Source of the DNA: Croceifilum oryzae
Lineage (GTDB): Bacteria > Bacillota > Bacilli > Thermoactinomycetales > Thermoactinomycetaceae
Assembly (NCBI RefSeq): GCF_030814315.1
Contig: NZ_JAUSUV010000012.1
Span: 23,643 to 87,642 of the forward strand
Direction: 5' to 3'
DNA length: 64,000 nucleotides
Shown: positions 34,967-41,658 of the stretch, piece by piece
Layout: each line of letters starts with the position of its first letter
How positions within the stretch are numbered: position 1 is the stretch's first letter
The notes under the pieces: model-generated
Seen by the model: only the letters and a program-made list of their open reading frames with translations
Told to the model about the DNA's origin: nothing
The model's database searches: none
Program-made: the position numbers and the translations under genes

Positions 34967-35899
34967 TTAGTAGGTAGGTTTATCATTTGTAATACTAAAC
35001 TCGATAGGCCCCGTACCATCAGGCTTTACTAATGCTCGTAACGTAGTCGTTTGCTCAATGGAGTCACGGCCTGATAACGGTTGCTGCATAGAGGTATAAA
35101 CACCCCTTGGAATAACGAGATCAATGTGATCCCCTATATGAATCTTCGTTTCAAACTCTAGTAGTTTGTCTTGAGTCGGCCCAGTAGAGTTGCCCCAAAA
35201 CCGCTCTAGATGGATCGTCGAGAAGAATGAGAGGTTCATTTCCATTTCCACTAAGAATGCCCCTCGATAGGCTCTTCTTGGGAAACGAGATCCAATGGTT
35301 ACTCCTTTTTCATTATCCGCACCCGTCTCAATCTTTATAGAAAATGATTGGATGTACGCCGACTCATCAAGCCCGTTCATAGTCGCTGTCACTTGGCTAG
35401 GACTATAGATATCTCCCGACGTAAACAATGGGTTGGTTTGTAAAGTAGATTTCTCATCTTTCCCACCGATAATGTCAACCGATCCAATCAGAAAGTTTGC
35501 ATCTAGTTCCAAGTTCACTGCACTTACCACGCAACCAGAAAACTGATGCTCAAAGACATCTTTCCCAACCCTCGCTGTAAAGGAATCCATTAATGAGGAT
35601 TGCTTGGGATAGAAACGATGCGTAAAGGATGGCTCTTTTCCAACCACCTCATAGCCCCCTAATGCCCATTTCAGGAAATACGGAAAGGCTTTGAGGTCAA
35701 ACGGAACGGATAGGCTTCCCTCAGATCGATATATCCCCGGTGCTACAATCCGATCCAGCCGAGAGACTCCTTCATATATGAGGGCTTGGTCTCCAGCAGG
35801 ATCGAGTTCCGCAGACTCAGGGTCAATCATTTCTGTAGCAGGAACAGGTACTCCAAACTCCTTCTCTTCACCAAATCCAAAATACCGTGCGATTGCCAT
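34967..35899 (-). CDS. Major tail tube protein
   Basis: A 310-residue protein beginning AIARYFGFGEEKEFG and rich in beta strands, located between the head-tail connector genes and the tail chaperone. The pattern (GSLSVPFDLKAFPYFLKWAL, NLELDANFLIGSVDIIGG, then a C-terminal ELEFETKIHIGD-like strand) fits siphovirus tail tube proteins. It forms the inner tube of the non-contractile tail. Confidence 0.78.
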   Translation of the reverse strand: MAIARYFGFGEEKEFGVPVPATEMIDPESAELDPAGDQALIYEGVSRLDRIVAPGIYRSEGSLSVPFDLKAFPYFLKWALGGYEVVGKEPSFTHRFYPKQSSLMDSFTARVGKDVFEHQFSGCVVSAVNLELDANFLIGSVDIIGGKDEKSTLQTNPLFTSGDIYSPSQVTATMNGLDESAYIQSFSIKIETGADNEKGVTIGSRFPRRAYRGAFLVEMEMNLSFFSTIHLERFWGNSTGPTQDKLLEFETKIHIGDHIDLVIPRGVYTSMQQPLSGRDSIEQTTTLRALVKPDGTGPIEFSITNDKPTY

Positions 35900-35915
35900 A
35901 TAATATCACCTCCTC

Positions 35916-36377
35916 TCACTCTTTTCTTTGAATACGAAAAGCAAACTCACAACTTGCCCAGTACACGTTTGAGTTAGCCATAGCTTCATAAGATGGATCG
36001 TAATGGAGTGGTCTGACATCAAACACTTTTCCATTCAAGTTGCGATTAGCAGAGATCAGATCGTACACCTGAGCAGTCAAATCCTCAGCCCGATCCTTTC
36101 CTGCCTCTGGCTCTGGATCGTACACCATCGTCACAAAAGTGAAGGTAAAATCATGAACCGCCATATGACCGCCCTTTAGGTCTGGTTGGTGTGGAGAAGG
36201 TAAGACCCATAGGAGAGGCATATCTTCAATGTTTCCAACGTCAGTTCTATCGCCATAAACAATGGAGGCGAGATCAGATAGGTGTCCCGATCTCGCTTCC
36301 TGTAGAATGGTCAGAAGTGTTTCTTTGATTTCCTTTCGGATGGTTGCTAGATTCCTCTTGTCTAATTCATAGCCCAT
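35916..36377 (-). CDS. Tail terminator / tail completion-like protein
   Basis: A 153-residue protein between the HK97-gp10-like gene and the tail tube gene, the usual place of the tail terminator. The middle (DFTFTFVTMVYDPEPEAGKDR, counted in parts) has the strand-loop pattern of gpU-like proteins, and the C-terminus (VYWASCEFAFRIQRKE) is a final strand. Assigned mainly by position. It touches the preceding gene by 1 bp. Confidence 0.6.
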   Translation of the reverse strand: MGYELDKRNLATIRKEIKETLLTILQEARSGHLSDLASIVYGDRTDVGNIEDMPLLWVLPSPHQPDLKGGHMAVHDFTFTFVTMVYDPEPEAGKDRAEDLTAQVYDLISANRNLNGKVFDVRPLHYDPSYEAMANSNVYWASCEFAFRIQRKE

Positions 36378-36808
36378 TAAATCAATCCCACCTCCTCCAA
36401 TGCTGTCTCCACAAATTCCGCTTTCCGATGTTCCGTTTGGTAAATCGACTTCTCAATATACTTTCTCCCCTTCATGCCACGGACACTTCGAGCAAAGACT
36501 GTGTTCCCTTGGCTTTGGAAGACAAGAACTTGTCCACTACGAGGGCGTATAGGCTGTCTACGAGGACCATAAACCCCTGTCCCATCATTTGTATATGTAG
36601 CATAGGCGACTGCTGTCTGCACTTTGTATCTCAGACTACTAAGTCGATTCATCTGCCAAGAACCAGCAAGTCGACCATGGTTCACAGGGGAATTTTCTCG
36701 AATGTTTCCCCATACGTCGAGTGCTGTATATTCCACCGCTTGTTTGACTGCTATAAACGCTTTTCGGGCAATCTCCCGAATACGATCTTCTTGTATATGA
36801 GCTGGCAT
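36377..36808 (-). CDS. HK97 gp10-like head-tail protein
   Basis: A 143-residue protein with the HK97-gp10 pattern: N-terminal helix, RENSPVNHGRLAGSW, a long linker with AYATYTNDGTGVYGPRRQPI in parts, and a C-terminal helix after KGRKYIEKSIYQTEHRK. The ATG at 36808 has GGAGGAT upstream; an earlier in-frame start would lie inside the preceding gene without a ribosome site. Confidence 0.75.
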   Translation of the reverse strand: MPAHIQEDRIREIARKAFIAVKQAVEYTALDVWGNIRENSPVNHGRLAGSWQMNRLSSLRYKVQTAVAYATYTNDGTGVYGPRRQPIRPRSGQVLVFQSQGNTVFARSVRGMKGRKYIEKSIYQTEHRKAEFVETALEEVGLI

Positions 36809-37185
36809 TAGATCCTCCACTCCGATCCTGAATGAAACAAAGAGAGCTGCCGTCTCTGATATGGACGAAGTTCCCACTCTAGATCCTTTACAACATCAGA
36901 CGCATTGAGGATTTTCACTGCAAACTCGCCTACTTGAACCACTTTGCTTGTTCGGCTCTGAACCGCATACCCTACGAGTTTCGCCACAGTACGAATCACA
37001 ACCGATTCAATCCCCTGCCAACGAGAGTCGCTAGGTTGCACAGTCTCTCCTAAACGCTGATCTATCTCAGCAGAAATGTGGACTAGCCAAGTGACTAAAA
37101 TAGAATCTAATTCCAAATCACTTACTTTGAATGTAGTCGGCTGAACCCCTGTCAGCTGTCTCACTAGAACAGATGAGCCATACAT
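36808..37185 (-). CDS. Head-tail connector protein
   Basis: A 125-residue protein placed two genes after the capsid. The helical segment LVTWLVHISAEIDQRLGETV followed by SVVIRTVAKLVGYAVQ resembles gp6/gp9-type connectors, which close the portal channel. It ends in a basic aromatic tail. AAAAGG precedes the ATG. It shares 1 bp with each neighbour, showing tight coupling. Confidence 0.6.
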   Translation of the reverse strand: MYGSSVLVRQLTGVQPTTFKVSDLELDSILVTWLVHISAEIDQRLGETVQPSDSRWQGIESVVIRTVAKLVGYAVQSRTSKVVQVGEFAVKILNASDVVKDLEWELRPYQRRQLSLFHSGSEWRI

Positions 37186-37496
37186 TATGCTTTACCTTTT
37201 AGTTCCGTCAGCTTGTCTAAGAGAGTCTTGCGATTCTTAGATCGCTGTTCAGCTTGCATGGCTTCTTCAATCGTAAGCTTCTGCTCTTGAACTCCTTGTA
37301 GAACTTCCTCCACCGTCATATTGCTCACATCATATTGCTTTAGAATCTCGACATTTAGAAACTTACAAGCTTGCAAGAGAGTCAGGTGTCGGGAGTGATC
37401 CATGTAAATCTCAGCCGATTGTTTCGGCGCAAAATAAAAACCGAGCCTCTCAATGACTCGGTCTGGATGTATATTTGTGATCTTTGCTTTAATCAT
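37185..37496 (-). CDS. Small head gene product, unknown
   Basis: A 103-residue protein: a basic N-terminal beta part (KAKITNIHPDRVIERLGFYF) and a helical acidic C-terminus with VEEVLQGVQEQKLTIEEAMQ. The ATG at 37496 has GGAGGGG upstream and lies next to the capsid gene stop. It may act as a head completion or capsid-stabilising protein; I do not recognise a family. Confidence 0.55.
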   Translation of the reverse strand: MIKAKITNIHPDRVIERLGFYFAPKQSAEIYMDHSRHLTLLQACKFLNVEILKQYDVSNMTVEEVLQGVQEQKLTIEEAMQAEQRSKNRKTLLDKLTELKGKA

Positions 37497-37500
37497 TCCG

Positions 37501-38439
37501 TTACTCCCCTCCGTAACCGCTGGCAACTACGCTGGCGTTCTCATCTTCAAAATGACAATCTGTACGAGTTGTAATGACAAAGTCTGTTCTACGTGCTTTC
37601 GGAACACGATCTGGCTCTACTTTAATATCTCGATAGAGTCCATAAACTAAATTGCTTGGTGGTGCAAGCAATGCACTTCCCATTGGCATCTGCGGTACAT
37701 ACTCCAGCTTAATTCCTTTATACGACAACTCGATTGCTCCTGTTTTGGCTGCATCTCCTAATGCGGTTTCACGTAGCCCCAACTTCTCACGGTAATCGTC
37801 GAGGATATCCCATGTTACGTAATATCGCCACTGGGTTAAGTCTGTAAGGTATTTCTTCGGACAAGCATCTAGCATTTTCTTTAATAGACTCTCTACTTCT
37901 ACATTTACAAACTGGCCAGCATTGGGAGCTGTAGCCACTCCCGTTACTCGGTTCGCCGATTTCTTGAGCCAACCATCCGTGATGCTAAGAAGCTCGTCGG
38001 GGGATGATTTGTCTCCAGCAAGGTACAAGTATTCTAAGTCTCTACCTGATGCCTCGCCCAATAGTTGCAGCACTGTATCTTCAAACTTCCCACGCTCGAT
38101 ATTGTCTTCCAATGTATGGTCGGTGAGACCAACAAACCCACCTAATTCTTCCGAGGTAAGTTTATTTACTGCAGTAGTTACCTTTTGCTCATTGCTAATA
38201 TCCTTCTGTTCACCGCCCGTCTTTTTCAAAATACGACCTGCGAACATCACTCTATCGATTTCACGAGTATGGGAATTCATATCGAGCCGACGTGCAGATC
38301 GAAGTAAAGGGGTGGAATTCTCCACCACTCGGATAAATTGCTGTGCTTTCTGTGGAGTAAGTAAACTTGATCCGATATCAGAACGGGTAATCGCTTTAAT
38401 CGTTGCGTTAAGCTTGGTTAAGATATTTTGTGTGTCCAT
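37501..38439 (-). CDS. Major capsid protein
   Basis: A 312-residue protein with an HK97-fold-like layout: N-terminal helix, spine region with TPLLRSARRLDMNSHTREID, an E-loop-like segment, and a P-domain region (YLTDLTQWRYYVTWDILDDY). It follows the XkdF-like protease/scaffold gene, as capsid genes do. The C-terminal strand (RRTDFVITTRTDCHFEDENA) fits phage capsids of the PBSX-like group. Confidence 0.8.
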   Translation of the reverse strand: MDTQNILTKLNATIKAITRSDIGSSLLTPQKAQQFIRVVENSTPLLRSARRLDMNSHTREIDRVMFAGRILKKTGGEQKDISNEQKVTTAVNKLTSEELGGFVGLTDHTLEDNIERGKFEDTVLQLLGEASGRDLEYLYLAGDKSSPDELLSITDGWLKKSANRVTGVATAPNAGQFVNVEVESLLKKMLDACPKKYLTDLTQWRYYVTWDILDDYREKLGLRETALGDAAKTGAIELSYKGIKLEYVPQMPMGSALLAPPSNLVYGLYRDIKVEPDRVPKARRTDFVITTRTDCHFEDENASVVASGYGGE

Positions 38440-38457
38440 TGATTAATCTCTCCTTAG

Positions 38458-39348
38458 TTAAATTCGGATGCCAAAGGCATTACGAGTAGGTGGTTCTGGA
38501 TCGGCAGGCTCCGATGATACGTCTTGATCCTGTCCTTTTAGCTTTTTGGAACCAAAAAAAAGCCCATACGACTTGGACTTTTCTGCAACGTTTTCTATTT
38601 CTCTTATCTTGGAAAGAAGTGCTTCGTATTCGTCCTTCGATAAAGTAACACTCTCTTCTGCTACATCTACTCCCTCATGTGAATCTATGGCTTCAGAAGA
38701 GTTGATTGCTTCCCCTTCGTCCTTGGTAGAAGCTCCTATCTCTTCCACAGCCTTATCAACAGCTTTTTTAACCGTCTCTTCCACGAAAGATTGCATTTCC
38801 TCATTATCCATCTGCTCTCCTCCAGTTGATTCTTCTTCACCTTTGTAGACTGATAACAATTGTTTTAACTTGGCAAACAAGCCATCTGGTAAATCTTCTT
38901 TCCCCTTTGACTTCACAACTAAGAACTTGGCTTTGGGCACACACGGCTCGTCCACAAGACTAACAGCGTTAACAATCCAATCCTCTCCGAGATCCTTGAG
39001 AGTGATTCGTTTTAATGCCGTTTGTATCTCTTGATTAGATTGATTCTTCATAACAGCTTGGGGAATCCCCATAATAGAGAAGCCTGTTAGTTTGCCTTTC
39101 TTCACATTTGACCAAGCTGATTCATCCGTCACACGAACCCCTAGCATCCACGATCCTTGAGGAACAGTTACATCATCAAAGGTGAGATCCACAGGGGTTA
39201 TATAGGATTCAACGAGACTCCCGACATTGTTTAATGAGTGCTGCAAGTCGATATTCGCATACTTTTCTACGAATCGATGGGCGACTTCTTCTATTTTTTC
39301 TTTGTTTACCTTGTCTCCGTCATGATCTGGCTCGTTAGGAACCAACAC
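38458..39348 (-). CDS. XkdF-like prohead protease/scaffold protein
   Basis: A 296-residue protein. The N-terminal half matches XkdF-type phage serine proteases (VPNEPDHDGDKVNKEKIEEV, FVEKYANIDLQHS, GSWMLGVRVTDESAW, GFSIMG). The acidic helical C-terminal half (about 180-290) looks like a scaffold. The first standard start is the GTG at 39348, but homologous residues (KRIVHGP before VLVPNEP) continue upstream to about 39408, where AGGAGAG lies. An ATC or ATA start, or loss of an ATG, is possible. Confidence 0.78.
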   Translation of the reverse strand: MLVPNEPDHDGDKVNKEKIEEVAHRFVEKYANIDLQHSLNNVGSLVESYITPVDLTFDDVTVPQGSWMLGVRVTDESAWSNVKKGKLTGFSIMGIPQAVMKNQSNQEIQTALKRITLKDLGEDWIVNAVSLVDEPCVPKAKFLVVKSKGKEDLPDGLFAKLKQLLSVYKGEEESTGGEQMDNEEMQSFVEETVKKAVDKAVEEIGASTKDEGEAINSSEAIDSHEGVDVAEESVTLSKDEYEALLSKIREIENVAEKSKSYGLFFGSKKLKGQDQDVSSEPADPEPPTRNAFGIRI

Positions 39349-39472
39349 GGGGCCATGTACAATTCTTTTTTCATTGCTTTTATATATTACAGGTGCTATT
39401 AATTCGATACTATATCTCTCCTATTCATATTGCCTTTTGATAGGGCATATATTGTCCGTAGACATAGAAAGA

Positions 39473-39492
39473 ACACCACCGTGAGGAGGTGT
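39473..39492 (+). promoter_or_regulatory. RBS-masking hairpin of mini-unit 1
   Basis: ACACCACC pairs with GGAGGTGT over GTGA (one A-A mismatch), placing the Shine-Dalgarno GGAGG in the stem 9 nt before a short ORF. Confidence 0.6.
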
Positions 39493-39498
39493 ATATCA

Positions 39499-39549
39499 AT
39501 GTTTCGTTGGCTGTTTCCAATAACTATCATCATAATTATTAACAAATGA
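39499..39549 (+). CDS. 16-codon hydrophobic mini-ORF, unit 1
   Basis: ATG behind GGAGGTG encodes MFRWLFPITIIIIINK, a very hydrophobic peptide with charged ends. It is preceded by an RBS-masking hairpin and followed by a terminator whose sequence matches those of units 2 and 3. The design (masked ribosome site, tiny hydrophobic product, own terminator) is that of type I toxins, but I recognise no named family. It is oriented against the phage head genes. Confidence 0.45.
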   Translation: MFRWLFPITIIIIINK

Positions 39550-39562
39550 TATTCAACCACTT

Positions 39563-39594
39563 AAGAGTGATTACTGCCATAATCGCTCTTTTTT
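39563..39594 (+). terminator. Terminator of mini-unit 1
   Basis: AAGAGTGATTA pairs with TAATCGCTCTT (one wobble), followed by T6. The stem sequence GAGTGATTA recurs in the terminators of units 2 and 3. Confidence 0.75.
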
Positions 39595-39631
39595 CAGTTA
39601 TCCCTACAGATATACCATATAAGCAATTATT

Positions 39632-39666
39632 CTAAGGTACGATAATGTACTATTATCATACTCTAG
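39632..39666. repeat. Palindrome P1, degenerate copy of P2
   Basis: Core GATAATGTACTATTATC (39641-39657) with imperfect arms CTAAGGTAC / ATACTCTAG. The left arm is nearly identical to that of P2. Confidence 0.75.
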
Positions 39667-39826
39667 ATACGGTTAACATGGGGATTTGCGGACATGTCCG
39701 AAAAGGTCCCTCCCAATTTTTGAACGCTTCTTTCTCTACACTATATGATCCTTTTGTTTTTTTACTACATATTCCTTTAGTAAACAACTAATATGCAGAT
39801 TTTCACACTATGATTGCACAGATATA

Positions 39827-39879
39827 AACAATATTCTAAGGTATGATAATGTACTATTATCATACCTTAGAATATTGTT
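39827..39879. repeat. Palindrome P2, perfect 24-bp arms
   Basis: Two perfectly complementary 24-nt arms, starting AACAATATTCTAAGG, around the 5-nt loop GTACT. The core is GATAATGTACTATTATC (39845-39861). Confidence 0.9.
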
Positions 39880-40031
39880 AAGAAAGAGCTCTCGCAGTAA
39901 TATAGCCTCTAATCCGACACCGATAATTAATGCACTCTATCACCTGTACTCTGATATAAAAATTACCTCTAGTTCTAGCTCTAATAAAGTAGGCGTATCT
40001 TATAATGCATTGTTCTTTAAATGCAAAGTAA

Positions 40032-40054
40032 CCTCCTTCGAGAAAGAAAGGAGG
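40032..40054 (+). promoter_or_regulatory. RBS-masking hairpin of mini-unit 2
   Basis: CCTCCTT (40032-40038) is an exact anti-Shine-Dalgarno that pairs with AAGGAGG (40048-40054), 8 nt before the ATG of the unit 2 ORF. Confidence 0.7.
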
Positions 40055-40062
40055 GAATATTC

Positions 40063-40101
40063 ATGATAAACATAAAAATCACGATTGTTATAAAGAGATA
40101 A
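40063..40101 (+). CDS. 12-codon mini-ORF, unit 2
   Basis: ATG behind AAGGAGGG encodes MINIKITIVIKR, an alternating hydrophobic-polar peptide with basic ends. It shares its start (MIN) and beta-like pattern with unit 3. A masked ribosome site lies before it and a T-tailed hairpin after it. Translation is not proven; the conserved arrangement in three copies is the main support. Confidence 0.45.
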   Translation: MINIKITIVIKR

Positions 40102-40110
40102 TTCATTTTT

Positions 40111-40144
40111 AGAGGGTGATTATGACGGTAATCACTCTCTTTTT
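40111..40144 (+). terminator. Terminator of mini-unit 2
   Basis: AGAGGGTGATTA pairs with TAATCACTCTCT around TGACGG (one wobble), followed by TTTT. Confidence 0.75.
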
Positions 40145-40166
40145 ATGCTATAATTTTCATTTTTTT

Positions 40167-40201
40167 ACACCCATACAGTACAAATGGTACTGTATGGGTG
40201 T
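40167..40201. repeat. Perfect 15-bp palindrome between units 2 and 3
   Basis: ACACCCATACAGTAC and its exact complement around a 5-nt loop AAATG. It has the same size and loop length as the P-series palindromes but not their core. Confidence 0.85.
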
Positions 40202-40321
40202 CACTACAACACTATATGGGGTTATCACCTCATTATGACTACTTTAGTTAAACTCCATATGATAAAACTATGGTTCTAAGCTTTCATACTACAGGCATAC
40301 CTTGTAATTGAAATACAAAAT

Positions 40322-40346
40322 ACCTCCTTCAGAGAGACAAGGAGGT
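40322..40346 (+). promoter_or_regulatory. RBS-masking hairpin of mini-unit 3
   Basis: ACCTCCTT (40322-40329) pairs exactly with AAGGAGGT (40339-40346), 7 nt before the ATG of the unit 3 ORF. Confidence 0.7.
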
Positions 40347-40353
40347 GGACATA

Positions 40354-40398
40354 ATGATTAATGTGTATATTAACATCACTATTACAGTCAAAAAGTAG
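40354..40398 (+). CDS. 14-codon mini-ORF, unit 3
   Basis: ATG behind AAGGAGGTG encodes MINVYINITITVKK, clearly related to the unit 2 peptide. Hydrophobic and polar residues alternate and the end is basic. The masked ribosome site and terminator are the same as in the other units. As for units 1 and 2 the product could be a toxin-like membrane peptide, or the ORF may serve regulation only. Confidence 0.45.
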   Translation: MINVYINITITVKK

Positions 40399-40410
40399 CA
40401 AATGGATACT

Positions 40411-40445
40411 GAGAGAGTGGTTATTAGGGTAATCACTCTTTTTTT
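40411..40445 (+). terminator. Terminator of mini-unit 3
   Basis: AGAGTGGTTAT-type stem (40414 onward) pairs with ATAATCACTCT-type sequence around a short loop, followed by T7. Confidence 0.75.
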
Positions 40446-40486
40446 CATTGCTTTGTAATTTCCATTGAGATACGTCCAAATACAAT

Positions 40487-40580
40487 ACTTTAGTCAAATT
40501 ACGTGAGATAATAGTACACTATCTCACGTAACTGCTTTAATTGGATGACGTTTGATAATAGTACATTATCGAACGTCATC
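40487..40580. repeat. 94-bp direct repeat copy 1, with palindromes P3 and P4
   Basis: It starts ACTTTAGTCAAATT and contains P3 (40499-40531, arms TTACGTGAGATA) and P4 (40544-40580, arms GATGACGTTTGATAAT with one G-T pair), joined by a spacer with GCTTTAA. Copy 2 lies at 40729-40821. Confidence 0.88.
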
Positions 40581-40590
40581 GCTTTAATGG

Positions 40591-40624
40591 ATAACGCTCT
40601 ATAATGTATATTATAGTGAGTTAT
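40591..40624. repeat. Palindrome P5
   Basis: ATAACGCTCTATAAT / ATTATAGTGAGTTAT around a short loop, with three mismatches in 15 pairs. The spacer before it (CGCTTTAATGG) matches the spacer between P3 and P4. Confidence 0.65.
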
Positions 40625-40728
40625 CTCAGGTTGGGATAATAAACTATATGTCACTATACTTACAAAATGAACCAAATTCAGTTCACTTTATTTCATGATT
40701 TTGAATAAGTTTCCACCATCCAAGTGTA

Positions 40729-40821
40729 ACTTTAGTCAAATACGTGAGATAATGTACTATTATCTCACGTAACTGCTTTAACGGGATGACGTTTGATAAT
40801 AGTACATTATCGAACGTCATC
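40729..40821. repeat. 94-bp direct repeat copy 2, with palindromes P6 and P7
   Basis: It contains P6 (40741-40771, perfect 13-bp arms TACGTGAGATAAT around GTACT) and P7 (40783-40823, 18-bp arms beginning GGGATGACGTT around AGTAC). The P6 core is inverted relative to P3 in copy 1. P7 ends directly after the stop codon of the minor head gene. Confidence 0.88.
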
Positions 40822-40824
40822 CCA

Positions 40825-41658
40825 TTATACTGTCTCACCACGCTTAGGAATATAAGGCCGTATCCGACACCGACAATGAATCCATTCCCTCATCTCACCA
40901 GTCCGATCACATGGGAAAAATAGTCCATTGGAGAAACGCTCATACAACCCCACCACTTCCCCATGCATCTTCACATGATTGGCTTTATCTTTCGGCTTAC
41001 TACCCCTGACTCGCCTATCTCTAGCGGTAATCCATTGTTTATATTTGACCCCGAACTCGCTTAACGTTTCGAAAATCCCCTCATTCTGAGCAGAGTTAAT
41101 CTCCGTTCTAGCGATCCGCTTTAGACGGTATTCCTTGATCTGATCAAACTCCCTTTGTAGCTCCTTAGACGCTTCCTCTATCCCCAATCCCTTTTTATAC
41201 GACTGAGACAAGCTTCTTGAGAAATCGCCTATAATCCGATCTGACGTATTCCGACTGAAGGTATATGACTGGTTCCGTAACCTCCCATATGTCCAGCTGT
41301 CGAAGTCCGAATAGGAATAAGAAATTCCATTCTCTTTCAGATCATCAAAAGCGAATATTCTTCCTCGTCCAGCACTCTCCATTGCATTATTAGCCACAAC
41401 CTTTGGTAATTCGTCTTTGAGATGTTTGAGAAACTCCTCAACAAACAACAGTCGTCTAACTGGATCTTGCGGAACATATCCCATTGAGACAAGCTGAGAG
41501 ATCATACGATTCTCTACTCCCACAAAGAGCTTCCAGAGCTGGCGTTCAAGCTTTTCCTCAGCTACTAACAACCCATCTTCCACCTGTTTAAAAGCAGGTA
41601 GACAACCACAGTCTGCTAGAAATGAAGTAACCTCCTCTAGCATCTTCTCTGCCCTCAT
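40825..41658 (-). CDS. Minor head protein (SPP1 gp7 / Mu gpF-like)
   Basis: A 277-residue protein. The C-terminal part has the gpF signature: RIARTEINSAQNEGIFE, KQWITARDRRVRGS, NHVKMHGEVV and the Cys/His-rich end WIHCRCRIRPYIP. It binds the portal and takes part in DNA ejection or head assembly. Its start overlaps the portal stop by 4 bp. The next phage gene downstream (XkdF-like) is 1.4 kb away, separated by the palindrome/mini-ORF region. Confidence 0.88.
   Translation of the reverse strand: MRAEKMLEEVTSFLADCGCLPAFKQVEDGLLVAEEKLERQLWKLFVGVENRMISQLVSMGYVPQDPVRRLLFVEEFLKHLKDELPKVVANNAMESAGRGRIFAFDDLKENGISYSYSDFDSWTYGRLRNQSYTFSRNTSDRIIGDFSRSLSQSYKKGLGIEEASKELQREFDQIKEYRLKRIARTEINSAQNEGIFETLSEFGVKYKQWITARDRRVRGSKPKDKANHVKMHGEVVGLYERFSNGLFFPCDRTGEMREWIHCRCRIRPYIPKRGETV

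Noticed and set aside
39875..40066. 63-codon + strand frame in the palindrome region
   Set aside because: It starts inside the arm of palindrome P2, has no ribosome site and covers the RBS-masking hairpin of mini-unit 2.
40276..40497. 73-codon minus strand frame across mini-unit 3
   Set aside because: It is antisense to the mini-ORF and its terminator, with no ribosome site and unusual composition.
40487..40823. CRISPR array
   Set aside because: Regular spacing of palindromes resembles one at first sight, but the repeated units are whole hairpins with varying arms, spacers are near-identical GCTTTAA segments, and there are no cas genes.
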